Part shown: positions 43,655-55,552 of the stretch, piece after piece
Numbering within the stretch: position 1 is the first letter of the stretch
Layout: each line of letters starts with the position of its first letter
DNA from: Silene conica
Taxonomy: Eukaryota; Streptophyta; Magnoliopsida; Caryophyllales; Caryophyllaceae
Assembly (NCBI GenBank): GCA_029255685.2
Contig: CM055312.2
Span: 1,946,649 to 2,010,648, forward strand
Direction: 5' to 3'
DNA: 64,000 bases
Translations under genes and position numbers: made by a program
Notes under the pieces: model-generated
Seen by the model: the letters and a program-made list of their open reading frames with translations, nothing else
Told to the model about the DNA's origin: nothing
Database searches by the model: none

Positions 43655-44940
43655 ATTGTTTTCACAATTATTGAATATAACAATTACAAAAGTTGGATAA
43701 TTTGCACGATTTGGAATAGAAAGAGATTATAAAGATTTTACAAACGTTTTACGAATTAATTTAATGTAATATTTTTAATCTATTCCAAAATTTTATTATG
43801 CTACAATGAAATTATTTCATTGACACAATGTCATGTTAAAGGAGTAAATAAAATGCTTTGGTTAAAAATATATTCGAGACCTGTCACAAGCAAGTTTTTA
43901 TTTGTGGACGATATTATTTTTACTATTTTACCGTAGGTTTTCCTTTATTTTGTCATCACCATCCCAAATTCAGAAATTTGTCACTAAAAATAGGTTGAGG
44001 GTCTATGTAGGACGTAAATTATTTCACAAATAGGATTATACATCCAGATGTATACGAGTATCGTATATCTAATACAAATTTAATTTAGCTTATATGTAAT
44101 TTTTTCGAGCTTTTAACAAATTTTTTGCCCCATAATTTCTTAGTGTTAAAATTAAAATCTTTGGATTTTATATGTATTATTTTGAGTTTCGATAATGTTT
44201 TGATTTATAATTATTTTTATAAAGAGCTCAGATTCTTTTTCAATAAAGCTCGTAAAATATATTCATAAGTTCAAATTGCTCAAAATCTATACTAAATATA
44301 TCTGGTTGTATAATCCTTTAATTGAAATTATTTATACGATTGTATATGTATAATTGTCAAATTGTTGTATATGTGAGACTTAACATGTGAATACACTTCT
44401 AATTGAAATTCTTCGAACACTGATTAAACGATCAATCGAGCATATCTAAATTAAATTTGATTGGATTAAACATTTTTCTCTTAGCAATATTGCGGGTCAT
44501 TTTTTGGGCAAATCACGAAATTAATGAGTCAAACAAATATGTGAATATGATAAGGGAAGTGAGAAGAAGAAATGAATGTGATGTTTCCTAATTTGATGGC
44601 CGGAGCAAAGAGAACGAAGGCCAATGAATGTAGTCTGTCAAGCACCGTATTTAGCTAAGGAACTTGTTGCTGTCCTAAACAACAACTAATTCTATTTTCC
44701 AAAAAAATAAAAATAGAAATGATAACGTGACGCATTATTGGTAAATAGTCTGAAATAAACACTACTTTATTAAATAGTTTACTTTTAAACACAATCTGAA
44801 TAAAAAGTTCTTAACAAAATAATATTGCTACGACAAAATGTATATAAAAGTAGAATAAAAACTACTCTAGAATTTGTGATTTCAGAATGTATTAATGCTA
44901 TAAATATGGAGGAGTGGCTTGGAATCGGATGAAATTAAAA
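43655..44940. other. Intergenic region between genes C and D
   Basis: It holds A+T-rich MITE copy 6 (44032-44320). A degraded relative (about 44510-44700) of the right arm of the foldback element 49762-50987 is also present (GATAAGGGAAGTGAG, TTTGATGGCCGGAG). No gene. Confidence 0.55.
44032..44320. repeat. A+T-rich MITE family, copy 6
   Basis: It starts AGGATTATACATCCAGATGTATACGAGTATCG and ends ATATCTGGTTGTATAATCC. It has the cleanest inverted ends of the family. Confidence 0.7.
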
Positions 44941-47343
44941 CTAGCTAATAGCGGGAAGAATTTGTTTCAATAATTGATCAGCCATGAGTTGATAAACGTG
45001 CTCCGTCAAATGAACTCCATCCCAACTTACGCGACGCTCAGGGTCCGGACACGCAGTTACACCCGGATTTCCACAAAAACCGACTCCGTAATTGTATTCG
45101 TTGTTACCAAACGCACAACATGCCTTGTGTATATTAGCTACGTCAAATCCTGCAAACAAACATAGACCAAATCGATCAATTCCATACGTACGACAAAAGA
45201 ATTTTTTTGGTTAATTAGCGTTAATTAGAAAATAATTAGGTAATTACTGTTTATTTGAAATTAGCTACATCATCACTTTTTATTTTTGTCCGATTATTAC
45301 ATATATAAATGGCAAAACCGCTAAGAAATCTTAGAGGCTTACCACATCATTAAGTGTCATATTGTAGTGTACCATGCAAATTTGTTAGAAAATTTTGGAA
45401 ATTGTTGGAGAAACCGTCGAGAACTTCAGCGGCTTTCTTCTCTTTTTTATTTATTTTAAAAAAGACGATTGACATTTTGATAAAGTCGCTAAGTTTCTTA
45501 GCGGTTTCATGTAAAAAACAGACAAAAATAAAAAGTGATAATGTGGACCCCATAGACCCAAATAATTTCAAATAAACACTAATTATCTAATTATTTTACT
45601 ATTTAACACGAATTAACCAAAAAATTCCACGACTAAATGAGTATGTTATTTATTTAAACGTACGTAAAATCAAATAAAAGTAGTATAGTATAGTATGAGA
45701 CATACCAAGTACAGCACCATTTTGGAAGACGGATCGAAGTGCATTGAAATAATCCGCATAAACGATCTTAGCCTGAGGATGTCGTGCTTGGAGGCCACTT
45801 ATCGCGCCTTGAAGTTGAGTATTGTGAAAGTCGGCTAAGTCGTTCCAATTTTTTAGGCAACCAAGTTCGTCATACATACTTTGATCGCTAGTCTTATACG
45901 TGGCTAGATATATTGTCATGCAACCCGACGGAAAGTTGCCTGGCACCACGAGTCTTGTAGCACCAAGACCGATCAATTGCTGCACGTACATGTGTACATA
46001 TCGACTGTAATCTTAATTTTCATATTCAATTAAATTAAATGAAATACGTTACCTCGGCAACGTCCATTATGCTTCCTATAACTTTAGGAGTTAAACTTTT
46101 GAGATCCTCAGGATTTCCTTTTCCTCCGACTGCCAAGTCATTGTAATCGTTACCTCCGATTTCTCCGACTAGAAAAAGTGCACTCGCAAGCTTTCCGCAT
46201 GCTATTTAAGATATTGAAAATCATAGTTAATTTAATAAGCACAACTTTCTGATAAATAGTTATCAAATACAGGAGAAGTAGGTCGACATACATTCAGAAA
46301 TAAATTTTTAAAATGAGAATTTGAACTCATGTTCTCCATGTAACTTATCAAGTTCTAAACAGAACTTGAGATATTATTTTTACATTTACTCATAATTAAA
46401 TTTATTTTAGATTTTATTGTTGAAAAAATATGTTTCTGACCTATATGTTTTTATTTTTTAAATATACATGATTAATTTAGGAAAAAAACTTCTAAATATA
46501 AAAATATATTGTCTTAGATGTGCTTAAATAATACGTCAAAAAATTTTGAATTTCTGGGTCCGCCACTGCATACATGTCGAGTAGAAATAATAATGATGTA
46601 GAACGGTAGAAGCAAGCTAAGTGAGATTATTACCTCCTTTATTAGCGCATAATGACTTGAACCAAGCAAGTTGATTAGGTAAAGAAGTTTTGGAAGTAGC
46701 GATTGCAGTTGCTCCGGCAACGGCAAAGTTTGCTCCAGAATCGAACGTGGCCGATTTATCCAAAAATGGACTAAGTAAGGGTAATTTAAGTGCTTCGGCT
46801 GTTTCATTATTTATTAGGAAAACACGTAAGTATAAATATAAATTAGGGTTTCTTTGGTTGACATATAACATTTAAATTTTCATGAATTTCAAAAAACACG
46901 TGAATTGCACAAATTATGATTAAAGATAAAATAATTACATTTATTATGTAAATAAGTACGAAATTATTATGGTACAATCAATGACAAAAGGGGCACGAAA
47001 TATAAATAAAAGAGTACTAATTAATAGTCTCTCAATAATTTATTAAAAGGTTGTCTCTCTCAAGTTTTAGTGTTGCTTAAAAAGCATTAAATTAGCATAC
47101 GAGAGTTAAATTCATGACACAACTACCTAGGACTAGTATAGGAAATTAAACTTCTTTATCAAGAAGGATCGAAGTTTACCATTCTTGGAAAAAACAAAAT
47201 TATGTGATTTTTGATAACCAAACTATTGGCGAAAAATGAGAAAATATAATCCAAAATATTTTATGGTGGTAAATTATACGAAGTAGAAGGGAAAGATATT
47301 TCGTAGACATAAATATATTATTATTGATATACAATTGTTGAGA

Positions 47344-47388
<45 letters not shown>

Positions 47389-48138
47389 GTATGAGTTTTT
47401 TTAACGTGTGCCCTTTTAGGTAGAAACTTTTTTTACTATAATTAATAATTAATGAAAATAAGTTGTGAATCTTTTCGTATTTAGATTATTAACGTGTTAG
47501 AAAAACCATAATAGTATATTTTTATAGCTTGGAATATATTTTTTTATTTTGAAGGGAAAAGATCGCATCATTAATCAAAAGTCTCATCATGGTAGTTACA
47601 ATATAGGTAAAGAAACACAAAATGATTAAAATAAAATAAACTAAATTCTTGATCAACAGAAAATTTCTAAACTTGATGCGCTTATGAGACGCTTCTCCAC
47701 ATCATGTATTCATGTGCACATATCGCCTCCTACTACTCTCCTACGACTTTTCACAAGCTGGTCTCCAAATTTTCTAAAGCATTGACAATAATCGAGTTCT
47801 TTTGACCAAAAAGTTTATAACCAGCAATCTGACGGCAATTTTAGCTCCATAAAATCAATAATATTCTACAAGCTAAAGCGGAGTAACTTACCAAAGAAAT
47901 CAATCATAAGACGACCATTAGAGCATCGACCAGTAGGTTTATTAAAGAAGGTTTCTCCATAAGGAGATGTGCCACAAGCACTAGGACCACTCAAAGCGAC
48001 ATCATTCCCGGTATCAGAAATCGAGTCTCCAAATTGATAAATAGCGCCTATTGACGGGTTTTGAGCTACCACGACATTAATACCACCATGACTAGTGACC
48101 AGAGTAACGAGTATTGAGAGTGCAAAAAAAGCTTCCAT
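44941..48138 (-). CDS. GDSL esterase/lipase, gene D
   Basis: Five exons on the minus strand (48138-47892, 46798-46634, 46201-46053, 45979-45706, 45149-44941) encode 347 aa with phases 1,1,0,1. The ATG at 48138 is chosen because it starts the signal peptide MEAFFALSILVTLVTSHGG as in gene E. An in-frame ATG seven codons upstream is less likely. Ser39 lies in FGDSISDTGN, block III is GEIGGNDYN, and block V WDGVHLTEH carries Asp322/His325. Exon 2 lacks four codons present in C and E (WFKSLCANKGG against WFKSLL(P/S)KIC(A/P)NQGG), an in-frame deletion. Exon 4 differs from that of E at only four of 91 residues. Intron 4 contains a MULE-type MITE absent from E. Confidence 0.93.
45199..45628. mobile_element. 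MULE-type MITE in gene D intron 4
   Basis: Long imperfect inverted ends of about 90 bp: left GAATTTTTTTGGTTAATTAG... and right ...GAATTAACCAAAAAATTC. Flanks are ACGACAAAA (45190-45198) and ACGACTAAA (45629-45637), a 9-bp target duplication with one mismatch, as in Mutator-like elements. Gene E has the uninterrupted site at about 51366-51380 (TACGTACGATTAAATGAG). Confidence 0.85.
47349..47386. repeat. AT microsatellite
   Basis: An uninterrupted run of AT dinucleotides of about 37 bp in gene D intron 1. Confidence 0.95.
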
Positions 48139-48212
48139 TATTTTGTATGTTTGCACAATTGTTACGTAATTACGTTTATTATGAATAGATACTAGTCTTT
48201 ATCAATATTGCA

Positions 48213-48224
48213 CATATATTTATA
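48213..48224 (-). promoter_or_regulatory. Putative TATA box of gene D
   Basis: TATAAATATATG on the minus strand lies about 75-86 bp upstream of the gene D ATG. The following TGTGCAATATTGATAAA is also conserved upstream of gene E. Confidence 0.5.
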
Positions 48225-48473
48225 TGAATAGAAATAAATAGAATTGGTAATAATTATTGTGCGACTTAACATTACTATATAGTCTATGTATTTATTAGTT
48301 ATGTTATATTACCATAATTTATCACGTAATTTGCCAAAATAATGGTTTTAAGGTAGATAATATTGCATTGCATGGAAATATGGTCAAGATTTTGGAATAT
48401 CATATACACTTACCTTATTTTTCTATTTTTCTTTAGGTATTTTGCATCGGTTTTCTAACATGTGTCTTAGGGG

Positions 48474-49043
48474 CAGTGGCGGACCCAGGTGGGGTCCCGC
48501 AGGGTCACGTGACCCCGTAACATTTTTAGAATAAATTTTTTATAAGTATCTTATATGTGTGTGAAGCTGTCATGGCATAGTTGGTAAAGATAGTGAATCC
48601 TATCTAGGTGGTCTTGAGTTCAATTCTTGATAGCAACATTATACTAAGTTTATATTTTTTTGGGCCCCAAGCCCACTTTGTTCAAATATATATGTAAAAA
48701 TTGTTTCAACTGTGATTCGGACACATGACCTTCGGATGAATTAACAAATTCTAAACCATTGAACCACTTACTTTTATTGTTAAATTAACTACTAATGTTA
48801 GTTATATTAACCAAAACAAATATTGTTTTTACATATATTTAAAATTTAAAATATTTTAGAGAAGACATTATTTTTTTAAAAAAATATCTATAAGACTAAT
48901 TATTAGTATTTTTATTCTTTTATGTGTATAATAATAACTAATTTAAATAAAAAATTTTAAAAATGTAGTCTTAGACGCGCATAAAAATGCGCGTTTAAAA
49001 AAATTAGTGCCCCCTCGGCTCCAATTTCCTAGGTCCGCCACTG
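48474..49043. mobile_element. Non-autonomous hAT-like element upstream of gene D
   Basis: The ends CAGTGGCGGACCCAGG and CCTAGGTCCGCCACTG are inverted repeats. Flanks CTTAGGGG (48466-48473) and TTTAGGGG (49044-49051) make an 8-bp duplication with one mismatch. About 48568-48636 resembles a tRNA-like promoter (TGGCATAGTTGGTAAAG then GAGTTCAATTCTTGATAG), so a SINE may be embedded. No transposase frame. Confidence 0.78.
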
Positions 49044-49279
49044 TTTAGGGGCATACATTAATAAATCGAATATGGAAAGATTTATAAGATATTTTCACTA
49101 ATTATGGTAAAAAACTAAGTTTATACTTATATTTATTTATCCTGAGAGATTCATATGAGATTCTCACTGATTATGGTAAAACTAAATTTATACTTCAATT
49201 TATTTATCCTGAGAGATTCATAAGAGATTCTCACTAATTATGGTAAAACTAAGTTGGTACTTAAATTTATTTATCCTAG

Positions 49280-49570
49280 ATTTCAGGTAGTTGATTTGCT
49301 TTTGTTTTACTTTTTTAACCCTTTAAATCTTTACTATTAAATAATTATAATATACTTTTACTTCATTTCATCAAAATCGGTTATTTTTTCAGTTAGTTTG
49401 CAATACAGTTTTTTACCTAATCAACTATCTTATCCCTCCTTTATTCTCAGCTAATTTATCAGTTACTTTTTCCGGTTTTAGTTAGCTTCTCAATTATCTT
49501 TTCGGTTTTCAGCTAACTTTTCAGATTTAAGGCTACCTTTTCAGTTAATTTTACCAAACAAAGACTTAAT
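49280..49570. repeat. Degraded relative of the 21142-21820 MITE
   Basis: It shares GATTTCAGGTAG(T), CAGTTAGTTTGCAATACAGTTTTT and the repeated TTTTCAG(C/A)T(A/T)A blocks, ending TTTTACCAAACAAAGAC. The left end is lost. Confidence 0.55.
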
Positions 49571-49761
49571 AACTAATATAAATTATTTGTGAGAATATTT
49601 AGGGGAGAGATATTTGGTGGGTTAAAATAATATTTAGAAGAGAGGAAAATAGAAGACAATTAATGTAAATGAGAGAATCTTAATTATGTACTAATGCGTG
49701 TTTTAAGGGCACGCGTTAGAAAAACAGTAGTTATATTTATTACTAATCACGCACCCAACAC

Positions 49762-50987
49762 GAAGTTTTTGCTTAAATGGTGTCGAAAACCAAAGTATTT
49801 ACCAAAACGATGTTCTTTCGAAACTAATTACCAAAAATGGTTCCACGTCATGAATTTGGAATTTTTAATTTTTTTTTCTGAAATTTTGCACTAGTTGCTT
49901 CCATTTTCATAGCTTCAACAAGCTAACTTCGTCAAGTCCGTTCTCCTTACTCCGACCACCAAATGATGGAATACGACCACCATTCTCTTCTCCTCACTTC
50001 CTTTATCGTATTCATATGGTTGTTGGAGTTTTCTGTTCCATGGTTTGGGCAAAAAATGAGCCTTAATATCGCCGTTAACCAACAATTTTCGATTTCGAAC
50101 ACCCTCTGTTTTTCGATTAAGGTATACGAGACCTAATAGTTTGTTCTTATACCGTAATTAAACACATACGGAGTACTTTTGAGGTTTCATTAACAGAAGC
50201 TGGGCATTGTCGCTGTCGTACATACTACATAGGAATCACTCTCTTTTCTGGCTTGAAACTACAATAATTCATAACAGGAAGCCAAAAAAATAGTTTGTAT
50301 ATTGTAACGAAGAAGATGGTCTCTTGTTGCAATGTCCATTTCTTGTTTTGAAGCCAATAAATTTGTCGCATAGAAAATAACTCATTTGGAGTACATTTAT
50401 TCTGAACGATTTTGTAACGATTTTAGTGACACAAATTATTGCAATAGTCGATCTCACATTCATTCTTCTTGCATATGTTTATTGTTATTAATCTTCTGCT
50501 CTGCTTCATTCTTTCCTTCTGATTTTGTATTGCCTTAACTTGCTCTATCTTCATGGCTTCATTAGTCTCATGATTGTAGATTTTACCTGCATGTTGTTTG
50601 AGTTACAACCAACAAAATATATAGAGGAGAGGCAGAAAAACAGAGGGTGTTCGAAATCGAAAATTGTTGGTTAACGGCCATATTAAGGCTCATTTTTTAC
50701 CCAAACCATGGACCAAATAACTCAAACAACCATATGAATACGATAAGGGAAGTGAGGAAAAGAGAATGGTGGTCGTATTTCATCATTTGGTGGTCGGAGT
50801 AAGGAGAACGGTCTTGACGAAGTTAGCTTGTTGAAGCTATGAAAATGGAAGCAACTAGTGCAAAATTTCAGAAAAAAAAATTAAAAATTCCAAATTGATG
50901 ACGTGGAACCATTTTTGGTAATTAGTTTCGAAAGAACACCGTTTTGGTAAATACTTTAGTTTTCGACACCATTTAAGCAAAAACTTC
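49762..50987. mobile_element. Foldback element with long terminal inverted repeats
   Basis: Two arms of about 350 bp (49762-50115 and 50642-50987) are near-perfect inverted copies around a spacer of about 530 bp. The outer ends are GAAGTTTTTGCTTAAATGG and CCATTTAAGCAAAAACTTC. An exact 10-bp duplication CACCCAACAC flanks it (49752-49761, 50988-50997). Long TIRs with a 9-10-bp target duplication fit a non-autonomous Mutator-like element. The spacer has no recognisable gene. It lies between genes D and E. Confidence 0.9.
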
Positions 50988-51118
50988 CACCCAACACTGT
51001 GTATAAAAATAGAATAAAGACTAGTCTAGAATTTTTAATTTCTGTGTGTATTACAATGAAACGTATACATTGAAACAATGCTACAAATATTGATGGGTAG
51101 TTTGGAATGGAATGAAAA

Positions 51119-53803
51119 CTAGCTCATAGCGGGAAGAATTTGTTTCAAAAGTAGATCAGCCATGACTTGATAAGCGTGCTCCGTCAAATGAATTCCATCC
51201 CAACTTACGCGATGCTCAGGGTCCGGACACGCCGTTACACCCGGAGTTCCACAAAAACCGACTCCGTAATTGTATTCGGCGTCACCCGACCCACAACATG
51301 CCTTGTGTATATTAGCTTCGTCAAATCCTGCAATCAAACGTAGACCAAATCAATCAATTCCATACGTACGATTAAATGAGCATGTTATTTATTTATTTAT
51401 TTATTTAAATTTTAAACGTACGTAAAATCAAATAAAAGTAGTATAGTACGAGACGTACCAAGTGCAGCACCATTTTGGAAGACGGATCGAAGTGCATTGA
51501 AATAATCCGCATAAACAATCTTAACCTGAGGATGTCGTGCTTGGAGGCTACTTATCGCGCCTTGAAGTTGAGTATTGTGAAATGCGGCTAAGTCGTTCCA
51601 ATTTTTTAGGCAACCAAGTTCGTCATACATACTTTGATCGCTAGTCTTATACGTGGCTAGATATATTGTCATGCAACCCGACGGAAAGTTGCCTGGCACC
51701 ACGAGTCTTGTAGCACCAAGACCGATCAATTGCTGCACGTACATGTATATAAGTCATTGTCACATATATAAGAAGTTTTTGCTAAAATGGTGTTCCAAAT
51801 GAAACTATTTAACAAATGGGGCTCTTTTAAAACTAATTAATAAAAACTGGTCCACGTTATCATTTTTGGTTTTTCCTTTTAATTATTTTTTATTTCTCTA
51901 ACATGTCGCGATATTCCAAACCGCGACCAGTTGCCGAAGGAAATGAGCGGAATCAGGCATAATTGGCATAAAATTAGGCTGTCAACTATTAGTTACTGTC
52001 TGGGACAACGACAAGATGAAGAATTGCTCACTTGAAAGGGGAATCTGGGATTTAAGATGGAAAACGTGACTAGTTGTTGTCCCAGACAACCAGTTACTGA
52101 AGTGAGCAATTCTTCATCTGGTCGTTGTCTATTGCCAGTCCATTTTATGTTAATTCTTCTTGATTCTGTTCACTTTCTTCTATAACTGGTCATCGTGTAG
52201 GACAACGAGTCAACGACGTGCTAGAGAAATATATAAAATCTTAATATTTATATGCACGGTGGCATTAAGCTGTCCTTACATTTAAGTAAATTAAATGAAA
52301 TACGGTACCTCGGCAACGGCCATTATGCTTCCTACAACTTTAGGAGTTAAACTCTTGAGATCCTCAGGATTTTTACTTCCTCCAAATGCCAAGGCATTGT
52401 AATCGTTACCTCCGATTTCTCCGACTAGAAAAAGTGCATTCGCAAGCTTTCCATTGCATTCTATTTAAGATATTGCAAGTTGTGGTTAATAGGTCCGTCA
52501 ACATACATGTGAGTAGAAATAACAGAAGAAAAACTTCAGAAAGACGTTCTCTCAATAGCGTTATTACCTCCTTGATTAGGGCATATTTTAGAAAGGAGAG
52601 ACTTGAACCAATCGAGTTGATTAGGTAAGGAAGTTTTAGAAGTAGTAATTGCAGTTGCTCCAGCCACAGCAAAGTTTGCTCCATGATCAAACGTTCCCGA
52701 TTTATCCAAAAATGGACTAAGGAAGGGTAACTTAAGCGCTTCCGCTGTTTCATTATTTATTAAGAAAACGTGTAAATTTAAATAAAAGGGAAGACTCGTT
52801 TGATTGACATATAGGAAAAAATGAGTACGAAAATTATGTGAAATATTTTATAGTGATAAATTATATTAGTATATAATTTAAACCTTAAGATATTTTAGAA
52901 CCTAAAACAGAATAACTTATCCTCTATAATACTTCGTATAATTTAATAAGCGGTATATGTATATCATATACCAAATTATTGTTGGCAGGACGAAATCTCA
53001 GTGAGGATCGAATGAGTCATGACCCTGGTTAACTTTTCAAGAATAAGTAATGTATGGTAAAGAAAAGATCAATAATTCGCAATAGTAGCAAAATGGTAAA
53101 CACTTCACAAAAGACTCGAGTGCTTCATTGATGTCTTGGGTTCGACTCACAAATGTTTTTATTAGTAATTAATGTTACATTGTTACCATTATACTATGCC
53201 CATTTGAAATTGATCCATATTACTCGCAATTTATAATAAAACCTTCTTAATATAAGAATAAGTTAATAGTTACATAAAAATGAATATTAATTTATATGTT
53301 TTGTAAAATTATATATATCGACAATGTTAAAATAATGATATGAAATTTATGATAAATGAGTATAAATGTAAGACGAAATAGTGAAAATCGACCCTGGTTA
53401 AAATTTTACCCTAACTTTATCCCCTGGACCGTGATTATAGCTTTATAGGTATATGTTGATATGTCGACATATCAACGACACATAGCGATGAAGGCACCAT
53501 GATTGTATTTGAGCTATACGCTCGGGTTATTATTGTTATGTTTTAAATGAATGACTTACCAAAGAAATCAATCATAAGACGACCATTAGAGCATCGACCA
53601 GTAGGTTTATTAAAGAAGGTTTCTCCATAAGGATATGTGCCACAAGCACTAGGACCACTCAAACTGACATCATTTCCGGTATCAGAAATCGAGTCTCCAA
53701 ATTGATATATAGCATCGAATGACGGGTTTTGAGCTACCACGACATTAAAGCCATGACTAGTGACAAGAGTAACAAGTATTAAGAGTGAAAAGAAAGCTTC
53801 CAT
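51119..53803 (-). CDS. GDSL esterase/lipase, gene E
   Basis: Five exons on the minus strand (53803-53560, 52744-52568, 52460-52309, 51732-51459, 51327-51119) encode 351 aa with phases 1,1,0,1. The start MEAFFSLLILVTLVTSHG is a signal peptide. Ser38 lies in FGDSISDTGN, block III is GEIGGNDYN, and block V WDGIHLTEH carries Asp326/His329. The exon 5 sequence AC(C)(G/A)xGDAEYNYGVGFCGTPG is close to that of gene D, and introns flanking exons 4 and 5 are also alignable. Intron 3 carries an insertion of about 500 bp that D lacks. Secreted SGNH-family acyl hydrolase by family; substrate unknown. Confidence 0.93.
51772..52250. mobile_element. Inserted element in gene E intron 3
   Basis: It starts GAAGTTTTTGCTAAAATGGTG, the same end as the foldback element 49762-50987. 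I find no matching right end. Inside, GACAACGACAAGATGAAGAATTGCTCACTT and its inverse near 52100-52130 form an inverted repeat, as do GTCTGGGACAAC and GTTGTCCCAGAC. The matching intron of gene D is only 73 bp and lacks this block. Confidence 0.68.
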
Positions 53804-53852
53804 TTGTATGTTTAATTTGCTGAATTGTTGTTGTAACCAGTATGATTATGTT

Positions 53853-53861
53853 TATTTTATA
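53853..53861 (-). promoter_or_regulatory. Putative TATA box of gene E
   Basis: TATAAAATA on the minus strand, about 50-58 bp upstream of the gene E ATG, preceded by the TGTGCAATCTTGATAAA block shared with gene D. Confidence 0.45.
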
Positions 53862-54301
53862 TTTATCAAGATTGCACATATAAACAGAAATAAATAGAAT
53901 TAGTAATCATTATTTTGTAACTTACCATTAATATATAATTGTTTTAAGGTAGATAATATTGCATGGTAAAGATCTTGGAATATTATACTCTATCCATTTC
54001 AGTGAAATATTTACACTTATTTTATTTTTCGCTTTTCATTACTTAAAATGTAGTGAATGTTCCATTACCCTTGATCCAAGGGCCAAAAATTGATTGTCCT
54101 GAAATCTAAGGGCAGAAAAGGTGATAATTGTTTTTTTTCCTTCAAAATTTAATTGTACCCTTCAAAAATAAAGTACGTGTAGATTTTAGCCCTGGATTTG
54201 CACCGGACCCTCTAGCAAGCACCCGTACAACCGTAAAGTAGGTGTAAATATTTTATTGAAAGAGAGAGTAATACTTTTATTTTTTTATTTTTTAGGTATT
54301 A
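53862..54301. other. Upstream of gene E, no further gene seen
   Basis: A+T-rich sequence with no recognisable features apart from the promoter block of gene E. Confidence 0.5.
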
Positions 54302-55041
54302 GACCATCCCAAAGCAAAATGTCGATTTAATCGAGTCAATAACGTATTAACTCTTAATTCCACCTTATTGACATTGACCCTCTTTTATCCTCTCAAGCAG
54401 AAAGTCGATTTAATCGAGTCAATAACATAGTTTTTCTTTTCTTTCTTTTCTAGTTCTAATTTGTAACCAATGAGAGTTTGCAACGTAAGGGGTCAATTGG
54501 GGAGTCAATTTGCTCCACCTTGGGTCACAAATTGACCCTCAACATTATTGGGTCAATCCTAATTTCCACTTAATTGTAATTAACTTGACCCAAGCAAGCA
54601 ATTGACCTAGCAATTGACCTTGCTTGGGGATGGTCCCAAGCAAGTGTCACCTTAATTAGGTCAATACATATTTTTACTCTTAATTACACTTAATTTATAT
54701 TGACTCATTTTCATCCTCCCAAGCAAAAGGTCACCACCTAGGTCATCAACCCAATTATTTTTTACTTTCCAACATTTTTAATTATTTTCCACATTTTTTA
54801 CCCCACTAAAAAATTCATCTCTCTTACTTTATTCATTACTATTACTATATTTTAAACTTTTCACATTTCTAAGCCAATAACAATCAAACAACTACTAGGT
54901 CAATAAGTGAGTCAATACTAACAAAATAGGTCATCAATTGACCCTATTTTGTAATGGGTCATGCTAATTAAGTTGCTAATACTTAATTAACTTGACCCAC
55001 TTACTTATTGACATCCTCATCCACCTTGCTTGGGGATGGTC
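54302..55041. mobile_element. Two fused Tourist-like MITEs
   Basis: TTA flanks the outer ends (54299-54301, 55042-55044). The left unit (54302-54635) runs from GACCATCCCAAAGC to CTTGCTTGGGGATGGTC. The right unit (54636-55041) begins CCAAGCAAGTGTCACC, lacking the first bases of the usual end, and finishes CTTGCTTGGGGATGGTC. The left unit matches 9124-9456 inverted; the right unit matches 2657-3009. The pair probably arose by one inserting at the end of the other. Confidence 0.8.
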
Positions 55042-55078
55042 TTAGATATTCAGGTAGAATTGTATAGAATTTTTATTT

Positions 55079-55552
55079 TTAGAATAAATCAAATTGTTTT
55101 TTTGGTAAGCTATTAGGCAATAAAGTTGCAATAAAAATCATTAATTTTAGAATAAATCAAATTGTTTTTTTTGGTAAGCTATTAGGAAATAAAGTTGCAA
55201 TAAAATTATTAATTTTAGAATAAATCAAATCGTTTTTTTGTAAGCTATTAGGAAATAAAGTTGCAATAAGAATTATTAATTTTAGAATAAATCAAATTGT
55301 TTTTTTGGTAAGCTATTAGGAAATAAAGTTGCAATAAAAATAATTAATTTAGAATAAATCAAATTGTTTTTTCTGGTAAGCTATTAGAAATAAAGTTGCA
55401 ATAAAATTATTAATTTTAGAATAAATCAAATTGTTTTTTTGTAAGCTATTAGAAAATAAAGTTGCAATAAGAATTATTAATTTTAGAATAAATCAAATTG
55501 TTTTTTGGTAAGCTATTAGGAAATAAAGTTGCATTAGAAATAATTTGTAAAA
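55079..55552. repeat. Minisatellite, period about 67 bp
   Basis: Seven copies start at about 55079, 55147, 55214, 55282, 55349, 55416 and 55483. Each reads TTAGAATAAATCAAATTG, a T run, GTAAGCTATTAGGAAATAAAG, TTGCAATAA and AATTATTAATT. Copies differ mostly by single-base changes and T-run length. It begins directly after the fused MITEs. Confidence 0.93.

Noticed and set aside
48568-48636. tRNA gene
   Set aside because: A- and B-box-like sequences are present, but there is no acceptor stem or cloverleaf; a SINE remnant is more likely.
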